64,000 nucleotides of DNA from Pseudomonadota bacterium (GTDB taxonomy: Bacteria; Pseudomonadota; Alphaproteobacteria; Acetobacterales; Acetobacteraceae). Position numbers and translations under genes: made by a program. A model generated the notes under the pieces. That model made no database searches. It was given only the letters and a program-made list of their open reading frames with translations, and was not told the DNA's origin. Positions within the stretch are counted from its first letter, which is position 1. Every line of letters begins with the position of its first letter. The stretch spans positions 95,178 through 159,177 of the forward strand of contig JABBOH010000002.1 of the NCBI GenBank assembly GCA_019351895.1. Direction: 5' to 3'. Positions 18,590 through 26,438 of the stretch are shown here, one piece after another.

Positions 18590-18886
18590 GATATGCTCGT
18601 TGTGCGCCTTCTGCTCGCCGACCGTGCTTTCCCAGCGCGGTGCCCGCCCTGCGGGCTGATAGTCATGCCCGGTGAACAGCCGTGTTTCCTCCGGCAACGC
18701 CAGGATCGCCTGCAGCGAGTCCCACAGCTGCTCCGCGCTGCCACCGGGGAAATCGGTGCGGGCGGTGCCGGAATCCGGCATGAAGATCGTGTCATGCACG
18801 AAGGCCGCGTCGCCGATCAGATAGGTGATCGATCCCAATGTGTGGCCTGGGGAATACAGGATTTGGTCTCCTGATAATTCAGCAGG
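18590..18886 (-). pseudogene. Remnant of an MBL-fold metallo-hydrolase
   Basis: One frame on the minus strand reads GDQILYSPGHTLGSITYLIG, then GDAAFVHDTIFMPDSGTARTD and FPGGSAEQLWDSLQAILALP, then ETRLFTGHDYQPAGR and TVGEQKAHNEHI. These are the central and C-terminal blocks of persulfide-dioxygenase/CSD-fusion-type MBL hydrolases (the SPGHT His, the GDT-like Asp region, and the GHDY His). The N-terminal HxHxDH half is missing: the frame is closed by a TGA at 18887-18889. Homology also stops abruptly at about 18590, 43 bases after idnD ends, so both ends are lost. No internal stop is seen in the remnant, which suggests recent truncation. Confidence 0.75.
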
Positions 18887-19058
18887 TCAATCCCTCGGCC
18901 TGCAAGATACTTGGCGTATCAACGCCAGTGGCCTCTGCCGCCATGAGGCCGAGGTCACTCGTATCGCCATGATGACTTCAATTCTTGGCCGCAACCTTAT
19001 CGTGCGACCGATAGGCGCGCGGGACGTCGAGCGACCCCGGTGGTGCGGCCGGTTGCCC

Positions 19059-19808
19059 TCAAAGCTGCGACCAACCACCGTCGACCGGCAGTTCGAGGCC
19101 GGTCGTGTAGGTCGCGTCGAAGGCGAGGAAGAGCACGGCCTTGGCGACTTCCTCCGGCGTTCCGAAGCGCTTCATCGGATTGGCCTCGCGCATTTGCCCG
19201 GTGAGATGGTCGGCCATCGCCTTATCGGGGAAGGCTTTGCCGATGATCGGCGTCTCGATCGGCCCCGGGGATACCGCGTTGACGCGGATGCCCCGCGGAA
19301 GCAGCTCGGCGGCAAACGTCCGCGCGAAGGATCGCAGTGCAGCCTTTGCTCCGCCATAGGCTGCGATCATTGGCATCCCCTTGACGTTTGCGACCGAGGT
19401 CGTGAGGACGACGGCGCTTCCCTGGTTCATCAGCGGCGCGAGCTTCTGGACCGCGAAAAACGGTCCCTTGGCGTTCAGGTTGAACATTTCGTCGAAGGTC
19501 GCCTCGGTCGTGTTCTCGAGAGGCGCGAAGAGGCTGAACCCGGCATTGACGAAAAGCAGATCGAAGGTTTCAAACTCGGCCTTCACCCGAGACGCGAGGG
19601 CGTCGATGTCCGCCAGCGAGCGCGCGTCGCTCGCAACCGCGATTCCGCCCTTGCCAAGCTCTTGCTGCGTCGAATCCAGACCGGCTTGCGAGCGACCCGT
19701 CACCAGAACGCGCGCGCCTCCGTCGACGAGCATCTTCGCCGTCGCGAGCCCGATACCGCTCGTGCCGCCGATGATCACCGCCCGCTTCGCTTCGAATCTT
19801 TCCATCAT
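19059..19808 (-). CDS. SDR-family oxidoreductase, target of the divergent TetR regulator
   Basis: The 249-aa SDR has GGTSGIGLATA at its cofactor site, NAG in the middle, a TTSVANVKGMPMIAAYGGAKAALRSFAR catalytic block with the Y-x-x-x-K, and a C-terminal LPVDGGWSQL. The first ATG (19808) and the next (19805) are adjacent. AAGGAG lies three or six bases before them, so 19805 is equally possible. A sigma70-like promoter and a palindrome lie just upstream in the 210-base gap shared with the TetR gene. This layout is a classical TetR-controlled oxidoreductase induced by small electrophiles. The substrate is unknown. Confidence 0.9.
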   Translation of the reverse strand: MMERFEAKRAVIIGGTSGIGLATAKMLVDGGARVLVTGRSQAGLDSTQQELGKGGIAVASDARSLADIDALASRVKAEFETFDLLFVNAGFSLFAPLENTTEATFDEMFNLNAKGPFFAVQKLAPLMNQGSAVVLTTSVANVKGMPMIAAYGGAKAALRSFARTFAAELLPRGIRVNAVSPGPIETPIIGKAFPDKAMADHLTGQMREANPMKRFGTPEEVAKAVLFLAFDATYTTGLELPVDGGWSQL

Positions 19809-19845
19809 ACTCTCCTTGCGACACCGGAGGCGCGCAGCTAATTTT

Positions 19846-19859
19846 GAACTGATTGGTTC
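19846..19859. promoter_or_regulatory. Candidate TetR operator GAAC-N6-GTTC
   Basis: The 14-base site GAACTGATTGGTTC has inverted GAAC/GTTC arms and abuts the -10 element of the SDR promoter. A bound repressor would therefore block transcription. It lies between the SDR gene and the divergent TetR gene. Binding by that TetR protein is inference. Confidence 0.55.
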
Positions 19860-19887
19860 TATAATCGGGCGAGCAGGATGCGGTCAA
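19859..19887 (-). promoter_or_regulatory. Sigma70-type promoter for the SDR gene
   Basis: On the minus strand TTGACC (19887-19882) and TTATAG (19864-19859) are separated by exactly 17 bases, about 50 bases upstream of the SDR start. The -10 element borders the GAAC-N6-GTTC palindrome. Confidence 0.6.
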
Positions 19888-20018
19888 GGGCTGCCCCCAC
19901 GTTTTGTGCCGACCTAAGGTGACGCCGGTGCGGGGAATTCTTGCGGCAGGACCGTCTTTAACCTGTAACTCTTCGGCATAGATTCCGCGGTAGGCAGGCC
20001 CAGGGAGTTCCGAACCAG

Positions 20019-20663
20019 ATGCTTCAAAATACCGCCAAGCCACGCGGTCGGCCGCGCAGCTTCGATGAGAGGCAGGCGTTGCAGAAGGCGACCGAGGTCT
20101 TCTGGTCGAAGGGGTACGACGGCGCGACGATTGACGATCTCGTCGCCAGCATGGGCGTGGGGCGGCCTAGTCTCTATTCCGTCTTCGGGGACAAGCGGAC
20201 GATATTCCTGCGCGTCCTCAAGGATTATGCAGACGCGAACGGCGCTCTGGTGGCCAAGTCACTTTTCTCTCCGCGCACGCTTCATGACTCGCTCGTCAGC
20301 TTCCTGAGGCACATCGTGGAAAACGCGACGGAGGGAGGGCTGGCGCGTGGATGTCTTCTCCAGTGCATCGCGCCGCTCGTGGACGACGCCGAGGTTCAGC
20401 AGTTCCTGAAAAACGCCGCGGATGGCGCCTTGGCACTTCTGGAACGCCGTTTTCGCGACGGGATCAGCGCGGGAGAGATCCCGCCTGACTTTCCGGTCGC
20501 CGTGCGCGCGAGCCAGACCCTTGACCTCGCCCGCGGTCTGACGATGCGTGCGAAGATGGGCGTGCCGCCCAAGATGCTGCTCAAGGACGCCGAGGAAGCG
20601 GCCGAGTTGGTGCTGCTGCCGCGCCGTGGAGATGCCGCTCAGACGGCTGCGTCCGCCCGGTAG
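20019..20663 (+). CDS. TetR/AcrR-family transcriptional regulator
   Basis: The 214-aa regulator opens with GRPRSFDERQALQKATEVFW and a helix-turn-helix GATIDDLVASMGVGRPSLYSVFGDKRTIF, the canonical TetR DNA-binding domain (about residues 10-60). A helical ligand-binding domain with LARGCLLQCIAPLVDDAEV follows, typical of the YezE/TetR_C group. It is divergent from the SDR gene and is expected to repress both genes through the palindrome at 19846-19859. Its 3' end overlaps the 3' end of the 113-aa gene on the other strand by 25 bases. Confidence 0.92.
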   Translation: MLQNTAKPRGRPRSFDERQALQKATEVFWSKGYDGATIDDLVASMGVGRPSLYSVFGDKRTIFLRVLKDYADANGALVAKSLFSPRTLHDSLVSFLRHIVENATEGGLARGCLLQCIAPLVDDAEVQQFLKNAADGALALLERRFRDGISAGEIPPDFPVAVRASQTLDLARGLTMRAKMGVPPKMLLKDAEEAAELVLLPRRGDAAQTAASAR

Positions 20664-20980
20664 CACGCGGCGGCGAGGCCGTCCGTCAGCAGCGCCTGCC
20701 GGACGGCGGCTTCGCCAGCCGGGCTTGCCGGCACCACGCCGAGACGCGTGAAGAAGGGTACCTCCCCCACCGCTCGCGCGCGGAACAGGCGGCCCAGCGC
20801 CTCCGCCACAGGGCTCCGCGCCACGCAGCAGGCGCAGCCGGGGACATGGCCCACGTCACGCGCCCCTTCAGGGACACCCCAGGCAGCGACGGCGGTATCC
20901 TCCACCAGCCAAGCCACGCCCTCGGCCTCCTCGGGGGCGGCGGCGAAGAATACAGGTATGCGGGCGTCGATCCGGGCCAT
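20639..20980 (-). CDS. 113-aa CobW-like fragment protein lacking the P-loop
   Basis: I know of no characterised family. After an N-terminal segment (VFFAAAPEEAEGVAWLVED) comes GCACCVARSPVAEALGRLF, then RARAVGEVPFFTRLGVV. This lines up with the metal-binding loop and following helix/strand of COG0523 GTPases. The CobW-type protein of this same window reads GCICCTVRDDLGAALKDLL, then NRRARGEVPAFTRIIVE. Walker A and the GTPase switch motifs are absent, so it could bind a metal but not GTP in the usual way. It is divergent from the sahR-metH operon, with 23 bases between the start codons. No ribosome site is visible, so its transcript may be leaderless. Coding status is supported by this conservation pattern, not proven. 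Confidence 0.6.
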   Translation of the reverse strand: MARIDARIPVFFAAAPEEAEGVAWLVEDTAVAAWGVPEGARDVGHVPGCACCVARSPVAEALGRLFRARAVGEVPFFTRLGVVPASPAGEAAVRQALLTDGLAAACYRADAAV

Positions 20981-20986
20981 GGGCTA

Positions 20987-21008
20987 GACATAAACATATC
21001 TTTATGTC
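20987..21008. promoter_or_regulatory. 22-base near-perfect palindrome, candidate SahR operator
   Basis: Arms GACATAAA and TTTATGTC flank CATATC, and only one base pair of the dyad is mismatched. It lies between the divergent 113-aa gene and sahR and covers the first sahR ATG (21004). It is AT-rich in a GC-rich genome, as expected of an autoregulatory site. Binding by SahR is inferred from position and family. Confidence 0.65.
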
Positions 21009-22029
21009 ACTTCAAGGCATGGACGATCTTCTCCTCGCCCTCCGCGCGGCCGCCGAGCCGACACGGCTGCGCATCCTCGCGCTCGCCGCCCGCGGGGCTT
21101 TCAATGTGCGCGAGCTCGTCAGCATCCTCGGCCAGTCCCAGCCGCGCCTCTCCCGCCATCTTCGCCTTCTCGTCGAGGCGGGGCTGCTCCGCCGCCAGCA
21201 GGAGGGCGTCTTCTGCTGGTTCGCGCTGCCTGAGGCCGCCGATCGCCATGGCGATCTGGTGCGCGCCCTTCTGGCCCGCCTGCCGGAGCGCGACCCGGTG
21301 CTCGACGCCGACCGTCGCCTCGCCGCGCAAACGCTCTCCGAACGCGCCCGCATCGCCTCCGAAAGCTTCCGCCGCCGGGGCGCCGATTGGGACGAGATGA
21401 CGGCGCTCGGCCTCCCGACGGCGGAGGTCGAGACGGCGCTTACGAGCGTCGTGGGTCAAGGGCCGCTCGGCCGCGTCCTCGATATCGGCACCGGCACCGG
21501 GCGGGTGCTGGAACTGCTCGGTCCCCGCGCCGAGATGGGCCTGGGGATCGACGCCAGCGCGCAGATGCTGGCCCTTGCCCGCTCGCGGCTGGGGCAAGCG
21601 GGCCTCGCCCATTGCACCGTTCGGCAGGCGGACATGTACCGGCTGCCGCTGCCCGACGGTGGCGACACCCAGGGCTTCGACCGCACTATCCTGCAAATGG
21701 TCCTGCACCACGCCGAAGACCCGGAGGCCGTGCTGCGGGAGGCCGCACGCGTGACCCGGACGGGCGCCCGCATTATCGTGGTCGAACTCGCGGCCCACGC
21801 GCCGCATGCCCTGTCGGAGACGCTGGCCCATCGCCACCGTGGCTTCCAGGAGCCGCGCATGCGGGCGATGATGCAAGCCGCCGGCCTTTCCGTGCACGGC
21901 ACGGTCACCATTCCGGGTCCATTGCCCACCCAGATCTGGAGCGGCACGGTTTCGAGCCGCATCAGAGACCCTGACCGCGCGACCCACGACGATCCGCCCC
22001 AACTCGCCTCACAAGGTGCCCATCCATGA
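21004..22029 (+). CDS. sahR: SahR-type regulator: ArsR winged helix fused to SAM-dependent-methyltransferase-like domain
   Basis: The 341-aa protein has an N-terminal ArsR helix-turn-helix (EPTRLRILALAARGAFNVRELVSILG, SQPRLSRHLRLLVEAGLL) and a C-terminal methyltransferase-like domain with VLDIGTGTGRVLELLG. This architecture is that of SahR, which senses S-adenosylhomocysteine and controls the SAM cycle. Its stop overlaps the metH start (ATGA), which supports the identification. An alternative start is ATG 21019 (MDDLLLALR), preceded by AAGG, in which case the palindrome at 20987-21008 would lie wholly upstream. It probably represses its own operon. Confidence 0.85.
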   Translation: MSLQGMDDLLLALRAAAEPTRLRILALAARGAFNVRELVSILGQSQPRLSRHLRLLVEAGLLRRQQEGVFCWFALPEAADRHGDLVRALLARLPERDPVLDADRRLAAQTLSERARIASESFRRRGADWDEMTALGLPTAEVETALTSVVGQGPLGRVLDIGTGTGRVLELLGPRAEMGLGIDASAQMLALARSRLGQAGLAHCTVRQADMYRLPLPDGGDTQGFDRTILQMVLHHAEDPEAVLREAARVTRTGARIIVVELAAHAPHALSETLAHRHRGFQEPRMRAMMQAAGLSVHGTVTIPGPLPTQIWSGTVSSRIRDPDRATHDDPPQLASQGAHP

Positions 22030-25000
22030 GCAGCCGCCCGCATCTTCTCGACGCTCTCCGTGACCACGTCCTGCTCTGCGACGGCGGCATGGGCAGCCGC
22101 GTCCAGGCGCTGACGCTCGACATCGAGCGCGACTACTGGAACCGCGAGAACTGCACCGAGGTGCTCAACCTCTCCCGCCCCGACATGGTGCGCGAGATCC
22201 ATCGCGGCTACTTCGAGGCCGGCGCCGACATGGTCGAAACCAACACCTTCGGCGGCAGCCCGATCACGCTCGCGGAGTTCGACCTGCAGGACCGCACGAT
22301 CGAGATCAACCGCACCGCAGCCCAGCTTGCGCGCGAGGCCGCGGAGACCTTCTCGGACGGCCGGCATCGCTATGTCGTCGGCAGCATCGGGCCGGGCACC
22401 AAACTGCCGAGCCTCGGCAACATCGCCTATGACCCACTGGAAGCGGCGTTGGCCGAGCAAAGCCGCGGGCTCATCGAGGGCGGTGTGGACGCGATCCTCA
22501 TCGAGACGTGCCAGGACACGCTGCAGATCAAGGCGGCGGTCAATGGTGCGAAGATCGCGCGGCGCGAGCTTGGCACCGACACGCCGATCTTCGTGCAGGT
22601 GACGGTGGAAACGACGGGAACCCTGCTGGTCGGGCCCGACATCGCCGCCGCCGCGACCGTCATCGACGCGCTGGACGTGCCGCTGATGGGCCTGAACTGC
22701 GCAACCGGGCCCCAGGAGATGGCGGAGCACATTCGCTGGCTCGCTGGGAACTGGCGCGGCCTCATCTCGGTCCAGCCCAATGCCGGCCTGCCCGAGCTGG
22801 TCGACGGCCAGACGCACTATCCGCTGGGCGCCGAGGAAATGGCGAGTTGGGTCGAGCGCTACATCGCCGAGGACGGCCTCAACCTCATCGGCGGTTGCTG
22901 CGGCACCTCGACGCCGCATATCGCAGCCCTCGACGCCATGCTCCGCAGGCGCGGCGGATCGCGGCTCCGTCCCGCGCCGGTGGCGCGCAAGCCGGTCTGG
23001 ATCCCCTCCGTCGCCGGCCTCTACGGCCAGACGGCGCTGCGTCAGGAAAACAGCTATTTCTCCATCGGCGAGCGCTGCAACGCCAACGGATCGAAGAAGT
23101 GGCGCCAGTTGCAGGAGGCGCAGGATTGGGACGGTTGCGTCGGCATGGGCCGGGAGCAGATCGCCGAAGGCTCGAACGCGCTCGACGTCTGCACGGCCTT
23201 CGTGGGGCGCGACGAAGTCGCCGAGATGAACGAGGTCATCCGCCGCTTCACGGGCAGCGTGAACGCGCCTCTCGTCATCGACAGCACGGAGCGCGTGGTG
23301 CTGGAATCGGCGCTCAAGCTGCATGGCGGCAAGCCCATCATCAACTCGATCAATTTCGAGGATGGCGAACAGCCCGCCGAGGATCGCATGATCCTGGCGA
23401 AGAAGTTCGGCACTGCCATGGTGGCGTTGACCATCGACGAGGCCGGCATGGCCAAGACCGCCGAGGACAAGCTGCGCATCGCCCGCCGCCTTGTCGAGTT
23501 CGCCTGCGACAAGCATGGCCTGCCGCAATCCGATCTGCTGATCGATCCGCTGACCTTCACCATCGCCACCGGCAATGAGGACGACCGCAAGCTGGGAGCT
23601 TGGACGCTGGACGGCATCCGCCTCATCCGCGAGGCCTTCCCCGACATCCAGATCATCCTCGGCCTGTCCAACATCAGTTTCGGGCTGAACCCCGCGGCGC
23701 GCGCCGTGCTGAACTCGGTGTTCCTGGACTACGCGCTGAAGGCCGGCATGACCGGAGCGATCGTGCATGTCAGCAAGATCCGTCCGCTGCATCTGATCCC
23801 GCCCGAGGAAGTGGCCGTTGCCGAGGACCTGATCTTCGATCGCCGCCGCGAAGGCTACGATCCGCTCCAGAAGCTGCTGGAGATTTTCGCCGACCGGAAG
23901 CTCGCCGATGTCGGCGCCAAGGTGCGCGCCGCGACGATCGAGGGCCGCCTCAAGGACCGCATCGTCGACGGCGACCGCAAGGGCCTCTCCGACGATCTGG
24001 CCGAGGCGATGAAGAGCCATGCGCCGCTCGATATCATCAACGGCATTCTGCTCGACGGCATGAAGGTGGTGGGCGAGTTGTTCGGCGCGGGCAAGATGCA
24101 GCTGCCCTTCGTGCTGCAAAGTGCCGAAACGATGAAGGCCGCCGTCGCCTATCTGGAACCCTTCATGGAGAAGATCGAGGGGCAGGAGAAAGGCACCATC
24201 GTGCTCGCGACGGTGAAGGGCGACGTGCATGACATCGGCAAGAATCTCGTCGACATCATCCTCACCAACAACGGCTATCGCGTCGTCAACCTCGGCATCA
24301 AGGTGCCGCTCGCGGACATGATCGCGGCCGTGCGGGAACATCGGGCGCATGCCATCGGCATGTCCGGCCTGCTGGTGAAATCGACCGTCGTGATGCGCGA
24401 CAATCTTGAGGAGATGACGCGGCAGGGCCTGGAAATCCCGATCCTGCTGGGCGGTGCCGCACTGACGCGCAACTTCGTCGAGGACGATTGCGTGAAGGCT
24501 TATGCCTGCGGCCGTGTGGCTTATGCGCGGGATGCCTTCGACGGGCTGTCGCTGATGGAGAAGGTCACCGGCAACGGCTTCGACGACTACATGGCGGCAG
24601 TACAGTCCCGCCGTTCGGGCAAGGCACGCAACACCGCCCGCACGCTGGGGCAGGCGGATGCGCGGGCCTTCGCGCCGGTGGATGTCGCGGCCGTGCAGGC
24701 ACGGCGCCGGCGGATGACTTCGGATCAGCCGGTGATCGTGCCGCCCTTCTGGGGTCCGCGTGTGGTGGAGGCGCCGCCGCGCGCCATCGTGCCCTTCCTC
24801 AACGAGCGGAGCCTGTATCAGTTCCAGTGGGGCTTCCGGAAACAGGGCCGCTCGCTCGATGATTTCCTCGGCTGGGCGAAGCAGGAGCTGCGGCCGATCA
24901 TGCGGCGGATGCTGGCACTCTGCGAGGCCGAGGACATCCTGAAGCCGCAGGCGATCTACGGCTATTGGAAGGCGGCCGGACAGGGCAACGAGCTGCTGAT

Positions 25001-25520
25001 CTTCGCCGAGGATGGCCAGACGGAGCTTTGCCGCTTCAACCTGCCGCGCCAGCCGCGCGAGGATGGCGACTGCATCGCCGACTTCTTCCGCGACGTGGAC
25101 GATGCCGAGCGCGACGTGATCGGTCTGCAGGTGGTGACGGTCGGGCAGAAGCCATCCGATCTCGCGCGTGTCTGGTTCGAGGAGAACCGTTATCAGGACT
25201 ACCTCTATCTGCACGGGCTTTCGGTGGAGATGGCCGAGGCGATGGCGGAATACACCCATAAGCGCATCCGCGCCGAGTTGGGTTTCGCCGGCGAGGACGA
25301 CCGCGACATGGAGAAGATGCTCGGCCAGGGCTATCGCGGGTCGCGTTATTCCTTCGGCTATCCCGCCTGTCCGAAGATCGAGGATCAGGAGCCGATCCTC
25401 AAGCTGCTGGAGGCCGAGCGGATCGGCGTGTCGCTCTCGGATGAGCATCAGCTGCATCCTGAGCAGTCAACGAGTGCGCTCGTGGTGCTGAACGCGCGGG
25501 CGAAGTATTTCTCGGTGTAG
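22026..25520 (+). CDS. metH: Cobalamin-dependent methionine synthase
   Basis: The 1164-aa enzyme transfers the methyl group of 5-methyltetrahydrofolate to homocysteine through cobalamin. All four modules are present. The homocysteine domain (1 to about 330) has zinc Cys225, Cys291 and Cys292 (LNCATGP, GGCCGTS). The pterin domain runs about 340-610 (IGERCNANGS). The B12 domain has GDVHDIGKN with the axial His735. The reactivation domain is about 860-1160, with RYSFGYPACP near residue 1105. The N-terminal methionine-synthase fold is intact and length is normal for alphaproteobacteria. Control by SahR is inferred from the overlapping sahR gene. Confidence 0.97.
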   Translation: MSSRPHLLDALRDHVLLCDGGMGSRVQALTLDIERDYWNRENCTEVLNLSRPDMVREIHRGYFEAGADMVETNTFGGSPITLAEFDLQDRTIEINRTAAQLAREAAETFSDGRHRYVVGSIGPGTKLPSLGNIAYDPLEAALAEQSRGLIEGGVDAILIETCQDTLQIKAAVNGAKIARRELGTDTPIFVQVTVETTGTLLVGPDIAAAATVIDALDVPLMGLNCATGPQEMAEHIRWLAGNWRGLISVQPNAGLPELVDGQTHYPLGAEEMASWVERYIAEDGLNLIGGCCGTSTPHIAALDAMLRRRGGSRLRPAPVARKPVWIPSVAGLYGQTALRQENSYFSIGERCNANGSKKWRQLQEAQDWDGCVGMGREQIAEGSNALDVCTAFVGRDEVAEMNEVIRRFTGSVNAPLVIDSTERVVLESALKLHGGKPIINSINFEDGEQPAEDRMILAKKFGTAMVALTIDEAGMAKTAEDKLRIARRLVEFACDKHGLPQSDLLIDPLTFTIATGNEDDRKLGAWTLDGIRLIREAFPDIQIILGLSNISFGLNPAARAVLNSVFLDYALKAGMTGAIVHVSKIRPLHLIPPEEVAVAEDLIFDRRREGYDPLQKLLEIFADRKLADVGAKVRAATIEGRLKDRIVDGDRKGLSDDLAEAMKSHAPLDIINGILLDGMKVVGELFGAGKMQLPFVLQSAETMKAAVAYLEPFMEKIEGQEKGTIVLATVKGDVHDIGKNLVDIILTNNGYRVVNLGIKVPLADMIAAVREHRAHAIGMSGLLVKSTVVMRDNLEEMTRQGLEIPILLGGAALTRNFVEDDCVKAYACGRVAYARDAFDGLSLMEKVTGNGFDDYMAAVQSRRSGKARNTARTLGQADARAFAPVDVAAVQARRRRMTSDQPVIVPPFWGPRVVEAPPRAIVPFLNERSLYQFQWGFRKQGRSLDDFLGWAKQELRPIMRRMLALCEAEDILKPQAIYGYWKAAGQGNELLIFAEDGQTELCRFNLPRQPREDGDCIADFFRDVDDAERDVIGLQVVTVGQKPSDLARVWFEENRYQDYLYLHGLSVEMAEAMAEYTHKRIRAELGFAGEDDRDMEKMLGQGYRGSRYSFGYPACPKIEDQEPILKLLEAERIGVSLSDEHQLHPEQSTSALVVLNARAKYFSV

Positions 25521-25553
25521 GCGGCAGCGTCCCTTTTGGGGCGGAAAGTTTTT

Positions 25554-25576
25554 GCTTCTTTTTCTCGAAAAGAAGC
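25554..25576. terminator. Hairpin between metH and the DoxX-like pseudogene
   Basis: GCTTCTTTT and AAAAGAAGC form a perfect nine-base stem around five bases, preceded by TTTTT on the plus strand. It separates convergent genes and may act in both directions. The AT-rich stem lacks a clean U-tract after it on the plus strand. Confidence 0.5.
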
Positions 25577-25601
25577 GCTCCTGTTCTTACCTTGCCGCCC
25601 T

Positions 25602-25921
25602 TCAGGCTGTGCCGGCCGCAAGAGCGATCAGGGCGGCGAAGACAGCGAGTGGCGCGAGGTGAGAGAAATCGCGGCGGCGCAGAACGGTCACGACCGCCGC
25701 CACGATGATGATCGTCCCGAGCGCCAGACCGAGACTGCGACTGGCAGGACGTGCGATCAGACCCGCCGTCACCATCTCCAGCCCACCGGTCAAGATGTGC
25801 CACCAGCGCGGGTAGCCCCAGCGGGCGAAATCGGCTCGTGTTCCGACGTACCGATCGCGTTGAATACGCCCGCGCCGAGGAAAGCCGCCACGAGCAGCCA
25901 GATCGAAACGACATGGACCAT
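25602..25921 (-). pseudogene. DoxX-like small membrane protein, frameshifted
   Basis: The frame starting at ATG 25921 reads MVHVVSIWLLVAAFLGAGVF then NAIG and runs into a stop. The conserved continuation RADFARWGYPRWWHILTGGL and the last membrane spans are read in another frame down to a TGA at 25602. Joined, they give a normal DoxX-like/DUF4345-type protein of about 105 aa with four membrane segments. The shift falls near 25850 and corresponds to one lost or two gained bases. The start follows the DUF4267 stop by one base (TGAGATG), so the two were a coupled operon. A sequencing error is the alternative. Confidence 0.75.
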
Positions 25922-25922
25922 C

Positions 25923-26303
25923 TCACTGCGCTCCGACCAATAAGGGGATAGCGGCCAGAACCATGATTACCGCCGTGGGCCCATGCATGCCGAAGGCCGC
26001 TTTGGTGGAGCCTTTCGCGGCGAGGATGACCAGCATGTCGCCGACGGGGATGAGGGCTTCCACGAGCAGGATCATCCCCACCCAATGCGGGGCGCCCCAA
26101 ACCATGAAGGCCAAAACGGCCAGTCCCGAGACGATGTCGCGCACCCCCTTGAGGCGCAGCCACCAGACGATGTTGGGGCCGTCTTCCGGAAGCGGCAGGC
26201 CGAAGCCCCGTGCCACAGTGGTGGGAGTCACGAGGTAAAGGGTGCCGATCACGATAATGGCGACAGCCAGGACGAGTGCCGTTCCGAGTGCAACCCAGTG
26301 CAT
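25923..26303 (-). CDS. DUF4267-type small membrane protein
   Basis: The 126-aa protein has four hydrophobic segments (ALVLAVAIIVIGTLYLV first) with the conserved GFGLPLPEDGPNIVWWLRLKG and RDIVSGLAVLAF blocks of the DUF4267 family. Function is unknown. ATG 26303 was chosen because GGAG lies nine bases upstream and because a longer open frame would begin inside the operator region. It is divergent from a TetR gene, with two CTAGC-N3-GCTA sites between them, so it is very likely repressed by that protein. Confidence 0.8.
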   Translation of the reverse strand: MHWVALGTALVLAVAIIVIGTLYLVTPTTVARGFGLPLPEDGPNIVWWLRLKGVRDIVSGLAVLAFMVWGAPHWVGMILLVEALIPVGDMLVILAAKGSTKAAFGMHGPTAVIMVLAAIPLLVGAQ

Positions 26304-26335
26304 CACACAATTCTCCACAAGCCGTATAAAATAAA

Positions 26336-26370
26336 CTAGCGTTGCTAAGTTCATAATCTAGCGTTGCTAG
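26336..26370. promoter_or_regulatory. Twin operator CTAGC-GTT-GCTAR, 22-base spacing
   Basis: Two copies, CTAGCGTTGCTAA at 26336-26348 and CTAGCGTTGCTAG at 26358-26370, are repeated with a 22-base period (about two helical turns). Each is an inverted repeat around GTT. They sit between DUF4267 and the TetR gene, matching co-operative TetR binding. Confidence 0.65.
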
Positions 26371-26438
26371 ATCGTCAAGCGGCGGTATGCTTCCCGGCGT
26401 GCTGGCTTCTGGCGGTCCTGTCGGGGGAGATTGGGGGA

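Noticed and set aside
21456-25457. 1333-aa open frame on the minus strand across metH
   Set aside because: It is an antisense shadow of a fully conserved metH, rich in Arg/His/Ala with no domain motifs. Long antisense frames are expected in GC-rich genes.
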